From positions 1 through 12,886 of the forward strand of contig CAZWFQ010000086.1 of the NCBI GenBank assembly GCA_964633225.1: a stretch of 12,886 bases of DNA. Reading direction: 5' to 3'. Origin of the DNA: JAKQIM01 sp964633225 (GTDB lineage Bacteria; Chloroflexota; Anaerolineae; Anaerolineales; UBA4823). Each line of letters begins with the position of its first letter. Position 1 is the stretch's first letter. Positions 6,202 through 12,886 of the stretch are shown here, piece after piece. Made by a program: the position numbers and the translations under genes. The notes beneath the pieces are model-generated. The model was given only the letters and a program-made list of their open reading frames with translations. It was not told the origin of the DNA and searched no databases.

Positions 6202-7302
6202 TCAGGGCAGCCACTGCGGCGCGTACCCGCCAATAACCAGTTGCAGCGGCTGACTGCCATCTGCGTTGATCATCCACAGCTCATTCGGCTCGTTCAGCGT
6301 AACTTGATTGAAGCGCAGGTAAGCCAATTGGCTCCCATCTGGGCTCCAGGCAAGATCGTAATGATTGTAAGTGGGCTCGTCGGTCAGCATACTCGCTTCG
6401 CGGCCATCACTGGACATCAACCAGATCTGCCGCCCCAGCGACCAACGATTTGGATCCAGGTATTTGCGTGTAAAAGCCAGCCATTGACCATTTGGACTGC
6501 AAGCCGCGTCTGTATCCTCCAGATCATCTGCCTGGGTCATATCCGTAGGGCTCCCGCCCTGCGATGGATACCTCAGCAAGTGGCTGGTGCCCACCTGCAC
6601 GGTTTCATCCAGGCTGACGTAATAGATTTCGGGGGCAATATAGGCACTGCCATCTGCCAACCAACAGCCTGGCTCACCGGTCTGGTTAGCATGGCGGACG
6701 CTTTGCGAGCTCTCGGGGTTGTGAAGGATGAAGGCTTTGCCATCCAGGTCATAAAAGGCCAGCAAGCCAGTCGGAGACCATTGAGGGTTTTTTGATCTGA
6801 AGCCCGACGAACCTGCCAGGTGCGCCTGGGCAGAAGCAGGATCCAACAGCCACACCTGCACCCCGGCCCTGGGCGTTGCATTCAGGCGCTCGTAGGCCAC
6901 CCAACGCCCATCTGGCGAAAGCTGTGGGTTACGGCATTCATCCTGGCAACGCATTAACAACCGCGCCTGAGGCAGATCGCCGCCATCTGCCAGCTCCAGG
7001 CGGTACAGGTGACTGCTTCCCTTTGTGGTGGATGCGCTAAATAATATAGAAGTTCCATCTGAGCTGATGCTGTATTCCAGAATGCCTGCCCCTTCCGTCA
7101 AGCGCTGCACCACGCCCGACACAGGATCCAAGGCATACAGATCAGCTGTGCCGTCTGCCGGCCACAAATAGACCAGGCGCGGCCCCACCGGCGACAGGCT
7201 GGGGGTGAGCTCAGGGCTGGGAGCAGCTTTGCCGCCATCGCCGCCACAAGCTGCCAAAATGATCGCCAGGCAAAAGAAGAAGCTGAGCTTGCTAAGTTTC
7301 AT
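6202..7302 (-). CDS. Lipoprotein with TolB-like beta-propeller
   Basis: A 366-aa protein with a lipoprotein signal: basic MKLSK start, hydrophobic FFFCLAIIL, and a LAAC lipobox with Cys19 as the lipidated residue. A Gly/Pro/Ser-rich linker follows (20-40). The rest has several PD40/TolB-like blades, seen in SPDGRWVAYERL, SPTGLLAFYDL, SPNGQWLAFTRK and SPDGSQLAYLRF, each followed by strand motifs such as LWMINADGSQPLQL. These form a beta-propeller used for protein contacts or ligand sensing. No catalytic motif is recognised. It lies on the same strand as the LysM gene with a 139-base gap. A TATAAT (7309-7314) lies 6 bases before the ATG and no Shine-Dalgarno is clear, so the mRNA may be leaderless. 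Confidence 0.88.
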   Translation of the reverse strand: MKLSKLSFFFCLAIILAACGGDGGKAAPSPELTPSLSPVGPRLVYLWPADGTADLYALDPVSGVVQRLTEGAGILEYSISSDGTSILFSASTTKGSSHLYRLELADGGDLPQARLLMRCQDECRNPQLSPDGRWVAYERLNATPRAGVQVWLLDPASAQAHLAGSSGFRSKNPQWSPTGLLAFYDLDGKAFILHNPESSQSVRHANQTGEPGCWLADGSAYIAPEIYYVSLDETVQVGTSHLLRYPSQGGSPTDMTQADDLEDTDAACSPNGQWLAFTRKYLDPNRWSLGRQIWLMSSDGREASMLTDEPTYNHYDLAWSPDGSQLAYLRFNQVTLNEPNELWMINADGSQPLQLVIGGYAPQWLP

Positions 7303-7308
7303 GCCTTA

Positions 7309-7314
7309 ATTATA
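7309..7314 (-). promoter_or_regulatory. -10 element of the lipoprotein gene
   Basis: A perfect TATAAT on the minus strand ends 6 bases before the ATG at 7302. Transcription 7 bases past the -10 would start at the A of the start codon. A -35 is not obvious. This resembles the spacing seen at the atl gene. Confidence 0.5.
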
Positions 7315-7373
7315 CGACAAGTGAGAGGAGAAATCGCCGTTGGCCACCCACCAACCCGCCTTAACTTGGGGTG

Positions 7374-7382
7374 TGGTAGAAT
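7374..7382 (+). promoter_or_regulatory. Extended -10 of the membrane protein operon
   Basis: TGGTAGAAT (extended -10) ends 7 bases before ATG 7390, predicting a start at or one base before the codon and so a leaderless mRNA. The same nine bases precede the MBL gene (1368-1376). Confidence 0.4.
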
Positions 7383-7389
7383 CGGCGGC

Positions 7390-8244
7390 ATGAAGGCACT
7401 CAAAAGTTGGAAATTCTGGTTTGGATTGATCATCAGCGGCCTATTCCTGTACCTGGTGCTGCGCAAGGTTGACTATGCGCAGCTTTGGGCCGTCTTGCGC
7501 AGCGCCAACTACTGGTGGATACTCCCCGGTGTAGGCGTCTATTTCATTGGCCTGTGGGTGCGCGCCTGGCGCTGGCATTACCTGCTCCGCCCCCTNNNNN
7601 NNNNNNNNNNNNNNNNNNNNNNNNNNNNNNNNNNNNNNNNNNNNNNNNNNNNNNNNNNNNNNNNNNNNNNNNNNNNNNNNNNNNNNNNNNNNNNNGTTGC
7701 CGTGTGGGGCAGCGTGGCTTTCTTTGGCGCGCTGGCTGTTTTCCTGGCGGCTGCTATGTTCCCGGCAGTCACCGAGCGCATCCTCAACACCCTGGTGGAA
7801 CGCTTTATCCCTGAGCGCCTGCAGCCCAAAGTGCTGGATGTGGCCAAGCGCTTCTTGGGCGGGTTAGAATCCTTACGCTCACCCTTCGACGCCCTGATGG
7901 TCTTCTTCACGTCGGTCATCATCTGGCTGCTCGAAACGGTCAAGTACTGGTTTGTGATGCACGCCTTTGGCTTTACGGTCAGCTTCTTTGCACTGATGCT
8001 GATGAACGGCGTGGTCAACCTGATGACGACCATCCCTTCGGCCCCCGGTTACCTGGGCACCTTTGACCTGCCGGGCATTGCAGTCCTAGAAGCTTACAAC
8101 GTGGCGCGTGAAACTGCCACCAGTTACACCTTTGTGCTCCATCTGGCACTGTGGTTCCCGGTCACAGCCCTGGGACTTTACTACATGGCGCGCGAGGGGA
8201 TCAATTGGACAGAAACGGTTGAGGGCTCCAAGGAAGATGCCTGA
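7390..8244 (+). CDS. UPF0104 / lysylphosphatidylglycerol-synthase-TM-like membrane protein (interrupted by gap)
   Basis: The N-terminus KALKSWKFWFGLIISGLFLYLVLRKVDYAQLWAVLRSANYWWILPGVGVYFIGLWVRAWRWHYLLRP is typical of the flippase-like family (YbhN/AglD2-like, the membrane half of MprF). After 100 Ns (7596-7695) the C-terminal part continues with TM helices around VAVWGSVAFFGALAVFLAAAM, FFTSVIIWLLETVKYWFVM and the conserved IPSAPGYLGTFDLPG loop. These proteins are thought to move lipids or lipid-linked sugars across the membrane. The start is taken as ATG 7390; the frame opens earlier (GTG 7321) with no support. With the gap as drawn the product is 284 aa, shorter than the usual 300-350. The stop TGA (8242-8244) shares one base with the next ATG, indicating coupling. 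Confidence 0.75.
   Translation: MKALKSWKFWFGLIISGLFLYLVLRKVDYAQLWAVLRSANYWWILPGVGVYFIGLWVRAWRWHYLLRPXXXXXXXXXXXXXXXXXXXXXXXXXXXXXXXXXXVAVWGSVAFFGALAVFLAAAMFPAVTERILNTLVERFIPERLQPKVLDVAKRFLGGLESLRSPFDALMVFFTSVIIWLLETVKYWFVMHAFGFTVSFFALMLMNGVVNLMTTIPSAPGYLGTFDLPGIAVLEAYNVARETATSYTFVLHLALWFPVTALGLYYMAREGINWTETVEGSKEDA
7596..7695. other. Assembly gap (100 N)
   Basis: A run of exactly 100 undetermined bases, a common scaffold placeholder, inside the membrane-protein gene. The reading frame happens to be kept across it, but the true length is unknown. The missing part would hold two or more membrane helices. Confidence 0.97.
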
Positions 8245-9491
8245 TGGATACCGAGCTGCTGCGCCAGATCCCGTTATTTGCCTCTCTCAGAGAGTCTGAC
8301 CTGGAGCAGTTGAACTGCCGACTGAAGCTGATCGAGCTGCGGGAAGGAGAGGTCCTTTTCCAAGAGGGGGCGCCCGGCGACCGCTTTTACGCCATTCTAT
8401 CTGGTCAGGTCGAGATCACCAAAGCACTCAATGCCAACGAGGCCTATGTGCTGCACGTGCGCCAGCCAGGCGAATTCATCGGTGAAATGGGGCTCTTCGA
8501 CCCTGAAGGCCAGCGCTCTGCCACGGCGCGCGCCCTCGGCCCGCTGCGCCTGCTGGAACTGGGATACGACCAATACCAGGACCTGCTGCAATCGCATCCC
8601 ACCCTGGCTTACCAATTGGTGAGCGAGCTGACCCTGCGCCTGCGCCAATCTGATAACGCCGCCATTCAAGACCTGCGCCAGAAGAACCGCTTGCTGACCT
8701 TGGCCTATGATGAGTTAAAAGCAGCCCAGGCACAGTTAGTTGAAAAAGAGAAACTGGAACGCGAGCTGCAAGTGGCCCGCCGCATCCAGCAAAGCATGCT
8801 GCCCTCCACACTGCCAACCATGTCGGGGTTTGACTTCGGCGCGCTGATGCTGCCGGCTCGGGCCGTGGGCGGCGACCTGTTTGATTTTGTGCCCCTGAGC
8901 CGCGACCGGCTGGGAATCATAGTGGGAGATGTCTCCGATAAAGGCGTGCCGGCTGCGCTCTTCATGGCCCTGGCGCGCAGTGTCTTACGTGTCGAAGCGC
9001 AGCGCATTAAAAAGCCGGTTGATGTGCTGAGGCGCGTCAACCGCCACCTGATCGATATGAGCCAGGCTGGGCAGTTCATCACCCTGCTCTACGGTGTGTT
9101 GGATCGCCGCAGCGGATTGTTCTCCTATGCCCGCGGCGGGCACGAACTGCCCATCCTCTTTGACGATAGAGGCCAACGCCAGGCGTTGGCATTTGATGAC
9201 GGGATGATGCTGGGCATGCTTCCCGACATCTATATTGATGAGCAAACCATCGCCCTCCCACCCGGCGGCACACTGTTCTTGCACAGCGATGGCGCAACCG
9301 ATGCCATCAACGCTTCTGAAGAACGTTTCGGGGCCCAGCGGCTGCATGCCGCCATCCAATCCACCCTGGGCAGTTCAGCCCAGGCCTTGTGCCAGGCCGT
9401 CTTGGCTACTATCCAGGCCTATCATGGCGCAACGCCTCAGGCCGATGATATTACCATGTTGGCCATCCGTTCGAAGAGGGGAGCGCCATGA
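8244..9491 (+). CDS. cNMP-binding domain, coiled coil and PP2C/SpoIIE serine phosphatase
   Basis: A 415-aa signalling protein. Residues 1-125 form a cyclic-nucleotide-binding (CRP-like) domain; the phosphate-binding cassette GEFIGEMGLFDPEGQRSATA (76-95) keeps Glu81, Arg91 and Ser92. Residues 142-187 form a helical coiled coil ending in ARRIQQSMLP, the usual lead-in to RsbU-type phosphatases. Residues 190-410 are a PP2C (SpoIIE) domain with VGGDLFDF (Asp211), VGDVSDKGVPAALFMA (Asp229), ARGGHELP, LHSDGATDA (Asp349) and ADDITML (Asp401/402), so the metal site looks complete. Such enzymes dephosphorylate serine on anti-anti-sigma proteins in partner switching; binding of cAMP, cGMP or another nucleotide probably controls it. 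No STAS or RsbW-type gene is next to it. AAGGA (8230-8234) may serve as ribosome-binding site. Its stop overlaps the response regulator start by 4 bases (ATGA). Confidence 0.93.
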   Translation: MDTELLRQIPLFASLRESDLEQLNCRLKLIELREGEVLFQEGAPGDRFYAILSGQVEITKALNANEAYVLHVRQPGEFIGEMGLFDPEGQRSATARALGPLRLLELGYDQYQDLLQSHPTLAYQLVSELTLRLRQSDNAAIQDLRQKNRLLTLAYDELKAAQAQLVEKEKLERELQVARRIQQSMLPSTLPTMSGFDFGALMLPARAVGGDLFDFVPLSRDRLGIIVGDVSDKGVPAALFMALARSVLRVEAQRIKKPVDVLRRVNRHLIDMSQAGQFITLLYGVLDRRSGLFSYARGGHELPILFDDRGQRQALAFDDGMMLGMLPDIYIDEQTIALPPGGTLFLHSDGATDAINASEERFGAQRLHAAIQSTLGSSAQALCQAVLATIQAYHGATPQADDITMLAIRSKRGAP

Positions 9492-10129
9492 ACAACCCAC
9501 ATCAAACAGACCAGGTTTACCGCTTGCGCGTCTTGATCGCCGACGACGCCAAGGAAGCCCGCCGCGGCACCCGCCTGATGCTCTCAATCCACCCGGGAGT
9601 AGAGGTGGTTGCGATCGCTCAGGATGGCCGGCAGGCTGTGGAAATGGCCAGAGAGCACCAGCCCGATATTGCCATCCTGGATGTGAACATGCCGGAGATG
9701 AGCGGCTTGCAGGCCATCCAGGCCATGCGCGAGTTCTTGCCCAACACCATCTACATCATCATCTCAGCTGAGAGAGACAAACAAACCCATGATGAGGCCC
9801 GTGCGGTGGGGGTCAATGATTACTTGATCAAGCCCTTCACTTACGAAGACCTGGATGCCGCACTGAACCGCGCATCTCGCCTGTGGATGGCTGGCCGCCA
9901 GCCATCTGAAAGCCCTGCCTATATCCCGGCGCCCGAACTGGCAGAGCTCAAACAGCAGGCACGCCAATTGCTGCAAGAGCGCCAGATAGATGATGAAGCC
10001 CTGGCCGTTTACGTGCGCCTGGCTGGCCAGCCGGGCATCGAGCCGCTATGGCTGGTTACTTTGGCAGTCGTCTACGCCCTGCGCCAAGAGTGGGGCAAGC
10101 TGCGTTCCCTGGCCGAGCGTTTGGAATAA
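9488..10129 (+). CDS. Response regulator with receiver domain and helical C-terminus
   Basis: A 213-aa protein. The CheY-like receiver spans about 12-130: acidic pair Asp19-Asp20, phosphoacceptor Asp65 in AILDVNMPEMSG, switch Ser in IIISAERD, and Lys in VNDYLIKPF. The remaining 70 or so residues (about 143-213) are helical, with KQQARQLLQERQIDDEALAVYVRLAG resembling a TPR-like module, and there is no DNA-binding or enzymatic output domain. It probably acts through protein contact, plausibly on the phosphatase encoded just before it. The ATGA overlap and the GAGGGGAG box (9476-9483) support translational coupling. No histidine kinase is in the window, so the input is unknown. Confidence 0.93.
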   Translation: MNNPHQTDQVYRLRVLIADDAKEARRGTRLMLSIHPGVEVVAIAQDGRQAVEMAREHQPDIAILDVNMPEMSGLQAIQAMREFLPNTIYIIISAERDKQTHDEARAVGVNDYLIKPFTYEDLDAALNRASRLWMAGRQPSESPAYIPAPELAELKQQARQLLQERQIDDEALAVYVRLAGQPGIEPLWLVTLAVVYALRQEWGKLRSLAERLE

Positions 10130-10140
10130 AATTAACCGCT

Positions 10141-10207
10141 CCACCGCAGAGACGCTGAGAGCGCAGAGTAATTTTAAATAATCTCAGCGGACTCTGCGTC
10201 TCAGTGG
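10141..10207. repeat. Palindromic intergenic repeat, copy A
   Basis: Arms at 10141-10168 and 10183-10207 are imperfect inverted repeats, both built on the GCAGAGACGC-type core, with a short AT-rich loop. A run of A follows on the plus strand, so it is not a forward terminator. The left arm matches 23 of 27 bases of the left arm of copy B at 12003-12029. It fills most of the gap (10130-10237) between the response regulator and the oxidoreductase. Confidence 0.85.
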
Positions 10208-10237
10208 TAAAAAAAACTATGAGGTGAGAGACAACCT

Positions 10238-11557
10238 ATGCCTGAACAACCTACATCCATCGCCATCCTGGGCGCCGGTTTCGGCGGCCTGGCTGCTGCT
10301 TATGACCTGGTACGCGCCGGTCACAAAGTGACTATTTATGAGGCCTCTGACCACCCGGGCGGCCTGGCTTCTGGCTTTAAAGAGCCGCATTGGGATTGGT
10401 CGGTGGAACAGTTCTACCATCACTGGTTTGCCAGCGATTGCCACATGCTTGGCCTGATCCATGAGTTGGGCTGGCAAGACAAGGTGGTCTACCCCCGGCC
10501 TTACACCGTCATGTACCACAAAGGCAAGTTTTACCCCTTTGATGCCATCCCCCAAATGGCGCTCTACCCAGGGCTGGGCTGGGGCCTGAACAAGATCCGC
10601 TTTGGCTTCGTTGGCCTGTACCTGAAGCTGACCAACAATTGGCAGGCCTTAGAACAACACACCGTAGATGCCTGGATGCGTAAATGGGCCGGGAACAAGG
10701 TCTACGAGACGATGTGGGAACCGATGATGATTGGCAAGTTTGGTGAGCACTATGCCAGCCAGGTCAATATGGCCTGGCTATGGGCGCGCATCAAAGCCCG
10801 CACCACCCGCCTGGGCACTTACACGGGGGGCTTCCAGGCCTTTGCCAACCAGTTTGCGGCCCATTTGCAGAGCCTGGGCGTCGAGATGCGCTATTCTACT
10901 GCCGTCAACCAGATCACACCGGCGGCTTCTGGCACCCTGGATATGGCAACCACCGAAGGCTTGGCCCACCATGACCGCTGCCTGGTGACCACCTCGCCCT
11001 CGCTGATGGCCAAGATCGCCCCCGTCTTGCCGCCCAGCTACCTCAGGGGCCTGCTGGACTTGAAGCACATGGGGGCAGTGGTGATGGTGCTGGCCCTCAA
11101 GCAGCGCCTCTCAGAACAGGGCTACTATTGGTATAACATGCCCAAGTCCGCCGGCTTCCCCTTCCTGGCACTGGTGGAGCACACCAACTTCCTCAAGCCC
11201 GAATATTTTGGCGGCGATCATATCATTTACTGCGGCGACTACCTGGAAAACGACCACGAGTATTTCTCGCTCAGCCAGGAAGCCTTGCTGGAGCGGTTCT
11301 TGCCGTCTTTTGAACGCATCAACCCCCAGTTCAAGCCTGATTGGGTGCGAAAATCCTGGCTGTTCCGTTCGGCTTATGCCCAACCCATTCCCCTGCTGAA
11401 CCATTCGCAAAACATCCCCGCCATCCAAACGCCCATCCCCGGCCTGTATTTTGCCAGCATGAGCCAGGTTTATCCCTGGGACCGCGGCACCAACTTTGCG
11501 GTTGAGATTGGCCGCCGGGCGGCGCGCATGATGATGGAAAATAGGAGTGCAGTATGA
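10238..11557 (+). CDS. FAD-dependent amine oxidase-like oxidoreductase
   Basis: A 439-aa protein with an N-terminal Rossmann fold: GAGFGG (Gly12, Gly14, Gly17) and Glu35 at the end of the second strand, followed by GGLASGF, the usual FAD contact of protoporphyrinogen-oxidase/phytoene-desaturase-like enzymes. The C-terminal FAD segment is GLYFASMSQVYPWDRGTNFAVEIGRRAARMM. The central part includes WEPMMIGKFGEHYASQVNMAWLWARI, known from UDP-galactopyranose mutase-like or FAD-amine-oxidase-family proteins. The reaction is unknown; a redox step in sugar, lipid or cofactor metabolism is possible. GAGGTGAG (10221-10228) lies 9 bases before ATG. It overlaps the EamA gene by 4 bases (ATGA), so the two products probably act in one pathway. 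Confidence 0.88.
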   Translation: MPEQPTSIAILGAGFGGLAAAYDLVRAGHKVTIYEASDHPGGLASGFKEPHWDWSVEQFYHHWFASDCHMLGLIHELGWQDKVVYPRPYTVMYHKGKFYPFDAIPQMALYPGLGWGLNKIRFGFVGLYLKLTNNWQALEQHTVDAWMRKWAGNKVYETMWEPMMIGKFGEHYASQVNMAWLWARIKARTTRLGTYTGGFQAFANQFAAHLQSLGVEMRYSTAVNQITPAASGTLDMATTEGLAHHDRCLVTTSPSLMAKIAPVLPPSYLRGLLDLKHMGAVVMVLALKQRLSEQGYYWYNMPKSAGFPFLALVEHTNFLKPEYFGGDHIIYCGDYLENDHEYFSLSQEALLERFLPSFERINPQFKPDWVRKSWLFRSAYAQPIPLLNHSQNIPAIQTPIPGLYFASMSQVYPWDRGTNFAVEIGRRAARMMMENRSAV

Positions 11558-11988
11558 AACAATACTTGCCGCAAATTCTGGCCCTGCTGACTGCCATGGC
11601 TTGGGGCATTGGGGGGTACTTCGAGAAGAAAGGCCTGCACCTGGGCGGGCTTTCTCCGCAGATGGGCATCACCATCCGCACCGCGGTAGCCCTGGTCATC
11701 TTGGGCGCAGTCAGCTTTCCCCAATGGAAGACCCTGCCCCAGGCCGGCCCCAAGGCCCTGCTGATGATGGTACTCGGCGGCGGGGTGGTGGCAGGTGCCG
11801 TGGGCATGTTGTGTTTCTACGCCGCCATCAAAGGCGCGCCCCTGACACGCGTCATGCCGATTGCCTTTACATCACCCTTCTTCGGTGCGCTGATGGGCAT
11901 CCTGCTGGGCGGCGAGCCGCTGACCCTCAAGACCATCATCGGCACCCTGCTGACCATCGCCGGCATCATCGTCTTGACCGTAGGCTAA
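11554..11988 (+). CDS. Half-size EamA (DMT) transporter
   Basis: A 144-aa hydrophobic protein with a single EamA domain of about five helices: YLPQILALLTAMAWGIGGYFEK, ITIRTAVALVILGAVSF, ALLMMVLGGGVVAGAVGMLCFYAAI, VMPIAFTSPFFGALMGILLGGE and TIIGTLLTIAGIIVLTVG. Common EamA proteins carry two copies (about 300 aa), so this half-size form should dimerise. It keeps the family signature GEPLT near the last helix. Half-size members include ArnE/ArnF-type lipid-sugar flippases and small multidrug-resistance-like exporters; the substrate here is unknown. AGGAG (11543-11547) precedes the ATG by 6 bases. The partner oxidoreductase suggests that the cargo may be its product. Confidence 0.88.
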   Translation: MKQYLPQILALLTAMAWGIGGYFEKKGLHLGGLSPQMGITIRTAVALVILGAVSFPQWKTLPQAGPKALLMMVLGGGVVAGAVGMLCFYAAIKGAPLTRVMPIAFTSPFFGALMGILLGGEPLTLKTIIGTLLTIAGIIVLTVG

Positions 11989-12003
11989 GTCAACGGCTTT
12001 TTC

Positions 12004-12070
12004 ACCGCAGAGACGCAGAAGTCGCAGAGTTTTTTAAGATTTTTCTCTGCGTTCTCTGCGTCTTTGCGGT
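12004..12070. repeat. Palindromic intergenic repeat, copy B
   Basis: Arms 12004-12029 and 12045-12070 match 22 of 26 bases in inverted orientation around a 15-base T-rich loop. It belongs to the same family as copy A (10141-10207) and fills about half of the gap between the EamA and sigma-factor genes. The loop and arms would also transcribe into a strong hairpin, but no clear U-run follows on the plus strand. It is an intergenic dispersed element, not coding. Confidence 0.88.
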
Positions 12071-12121
12071 TTTCTTTATTAATCCAAGAAAATCCGCCTC
12101 CAGGCGCGTTCTATTAACAAG

Positions 12122-12706
12122 ATGTCTTCCTGTTCCATCGATGACCTGCTCCGCTGCCATCCCAGCGACGACCCGGCTGTGATCGAGGCAATCGTGACTG
12201 AATACCGCGCCCCGGTCTACCGCCTGGCCTGCGCCCTGCTGGATGATCCTGCTGAAGCCGACGACGCTACCCAAGAGACCTTCATCGCTGCTGCCCTGCA
12301 CATAGAACGCTACCTGCCTGGCACCAATTTCCGCGCCTGGCTGCTGACCATCGCCGCCAACGCCTGCAAAGGCCGCCTGCGCAAGCGCAAAGTCCGCCGC
12401 AACCTGGAAAACCTGCTGCGCGGCTTGCACTTGCTGCAAGATCCGCCCCCCGACCCCGAATCCGCCGCCCTGCATCACGAACGCGGCGCCCAATTGTGGC
12501 AGGCAATCGGTGAGATGAATGAAAAGTACCGCCTGGTGTTGGTGCTGCGCCTGGTGCAAGAGCTGCCCGTCAGCGAGATCGCCCAGGTGCTGGGGATCAA
12601 CGAAAAGACCGTCTACACACGCCTGTACGAGGCAACGCGCAAGCTGCGCCGGCGACTGGCAGTCCCCCAAAATGTAAATGGAGCAGGCCAGGAGAGAACG
12701 CCATGA
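12122..12706 (+). CDS. ECF-type sigma-70 factor
   Basis: A 194-aa sigma factor. Region 2 (about 20-90) has YRAPVYRLACALLDDPAEADDATQETFIAA and the FRAWLLTIAANACKGRLRKRK segment. Region 4 (about 128-178) is a helix-turn-helix: LPVSEIAQVLGINEKTVYTRLYEATRKLRRRL. There is no region 1.1 or 3, so it is an ECF factor. It directs RNA polymerase to stress or envelope promoters once released from its anti-sigma factor. No Shine-Dalgarno is visible before ATG 12122; TATTAA (12112-12117) lies 4 bases upstream, so a short or absent leader is possible, or initiation is later. The anti-sigma gene starts at 12703, overlapping by 4 bases, as expected for a sigma/anti-sigma pair. Confidence 0.93.
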   Translation: MSSCSIDDLLRCHPSDDPAVIEAIVTEYRAPVYRLACALLDDPAEADDATQETFIAAALHIERYLPGTNFRAWLLTIAANACKGRLRKRKVRRNLENLLRGLHLLQDPPPDPESAALHHERGAQLWQAIGEMNEKYRLVLVLRLVQELPVSEIAQVLGINEKTVYTRLYEATRKLRRRLAVPQNVNGAGQERTP

Positions 12707-12886
12707 CCATAACCCACCGCCAGGCTTTCGAGCTGCTGCATTGCGATGCCCCCCTCAACCCCGAGAGCCAACGTCAGTTAAATCAACACCTGGCCTCCTG
12801 CGCTGAGTGCCGCGCCGACCAGGCCTTCTACACCGGCCTGCAAGCTGCCGCGCCGACCCTTCCCAGCGCCATGCCGGGCCCACAGG
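12703..12886 (+). CDS. Zinc-binding anti-sigma factor (partial, runs off the window)
   Basis: The first 61 codons are visible. The start ATG 12703 overlaps the sigma stop (ATGA) and GGAGAG (12691-12696) precedes it. The motif HLASCAEC (His-x3-Cys-x2-Cys) is the signature of zinc-binding anti-sigma domains (ZAS, zf-HC2), which hold the cognate ECF factor inactive. The frame is open to the window end; any transmembrane or sensor domain lies beyond it. Both sequence and position support the role; the signal sensed is unknown. Confidence 0.88.
   Translation, partial: MTITHRQAFELLHCDAPLNPESQRQLNQHLASCAECRADQAFYTGLQAAAPTLPSAMPGPQ

Noticed and set aside
10141..12070. CRISPR-like array formed by the two palindromic repeats
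   Set aside because: Only two copies, 1.8 kb apart with genes between them, and no regular spacers.
11547..12182. Long open frame on the plus strand covering EamA and the palindromic repeat
   Set aside because: Its product is a shadow of the EamA gene; the repeat part reads as the RDAEVAEFF...CVLCVFAVFF phantom typical of GCAGAGACGC-type repeats.
12002..12670. Open frame on the minus strand ending in KKTAKTQRTQRKILKNSATSASLR-like sequence
   Set aside because: It is antisense to the sigma factor and its C-terminus is the translated repeat; no domain is recognisable.

Overview
The window looks like part of a GC-rich bacterial chromosome with short intergenic gaps, probably from a metagenome assembly because it has a 100-base N run at 7596-7695. 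The gene content suggests Chloroflexota, most likely an Anaerolineae-like lineage. The clues are a Thr/Pro-rich LysM membrane protein, a lipoprotein with a TolB-like propeller, a cNMP-binding/PP2C phosphatase with a response regulator, and a GAAC-N4-GTTC SOS-type box. This assignment is an inference; no rRNA, tRNA or marker gene is present to confirm it.

Region 1 (1-3470) carries three proteins linked to alkylated DNA on one strand: an alkyltransferase-like protein (atl, Trp in place of the acceptor Cys), 3-methyladenine DNA glycosylase I (tag) and an active-site-intact O6-methylguanine methyltransferase (ogt). Between atl and tag lie a glyoxalase-fold (VOC) protein with a long acidic/proline-rich tail and a metallo-beta-lactamase-fold hydrolase. 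The atl promoter has a TTGACA box, a GAAC-N4-GTTC palindrome between -35 and -10, and a -10 so close to the ATG that the mRNA is probably leaderless. The set may be a damage-responsive alkylation-repair island.

Region 2 (3464-5296) has a convergent PilZ-domain gene, whose stop codon overlaps the ogt stop, and a PcaF-type acyl-CoA thiolase. A 10-bp perfect inverted repeat lies upstream of the thiolase and a strong bidirectional terminator follows it.

Region 3 (5319-7302, minus strand) encodes two envelope proteins: a membrane-anchored double-LysM protein and a propeller lipoprotein.

Region 4 (7390-10129) is a tightly coupled plus-strand operon: a UPF0104-type membrane protein interrupted by the assembly gap, a cNMP-binding/coiled-coil/PP2C phosphatase, and a response regulator with an unusual helical C-terminus. 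Start and stop codons overlap throughout.

Region 5 (10130-12886) has an FAD-dependent amine-oxidase-like protein overlapping a half-size EamA transporter, then an ECF sigma factor overlapping a zinc-binding anti-sigma factor that runs off the window. Two copies of one palindromic intergenic repeat (about 10141-10207 and 12004-12070) flank the oxidoreductase/EamA pair.

No CRISPR array, transposase, phage gene or RNA gene was recognised. No gene-free stretch exceeds 300 bases.
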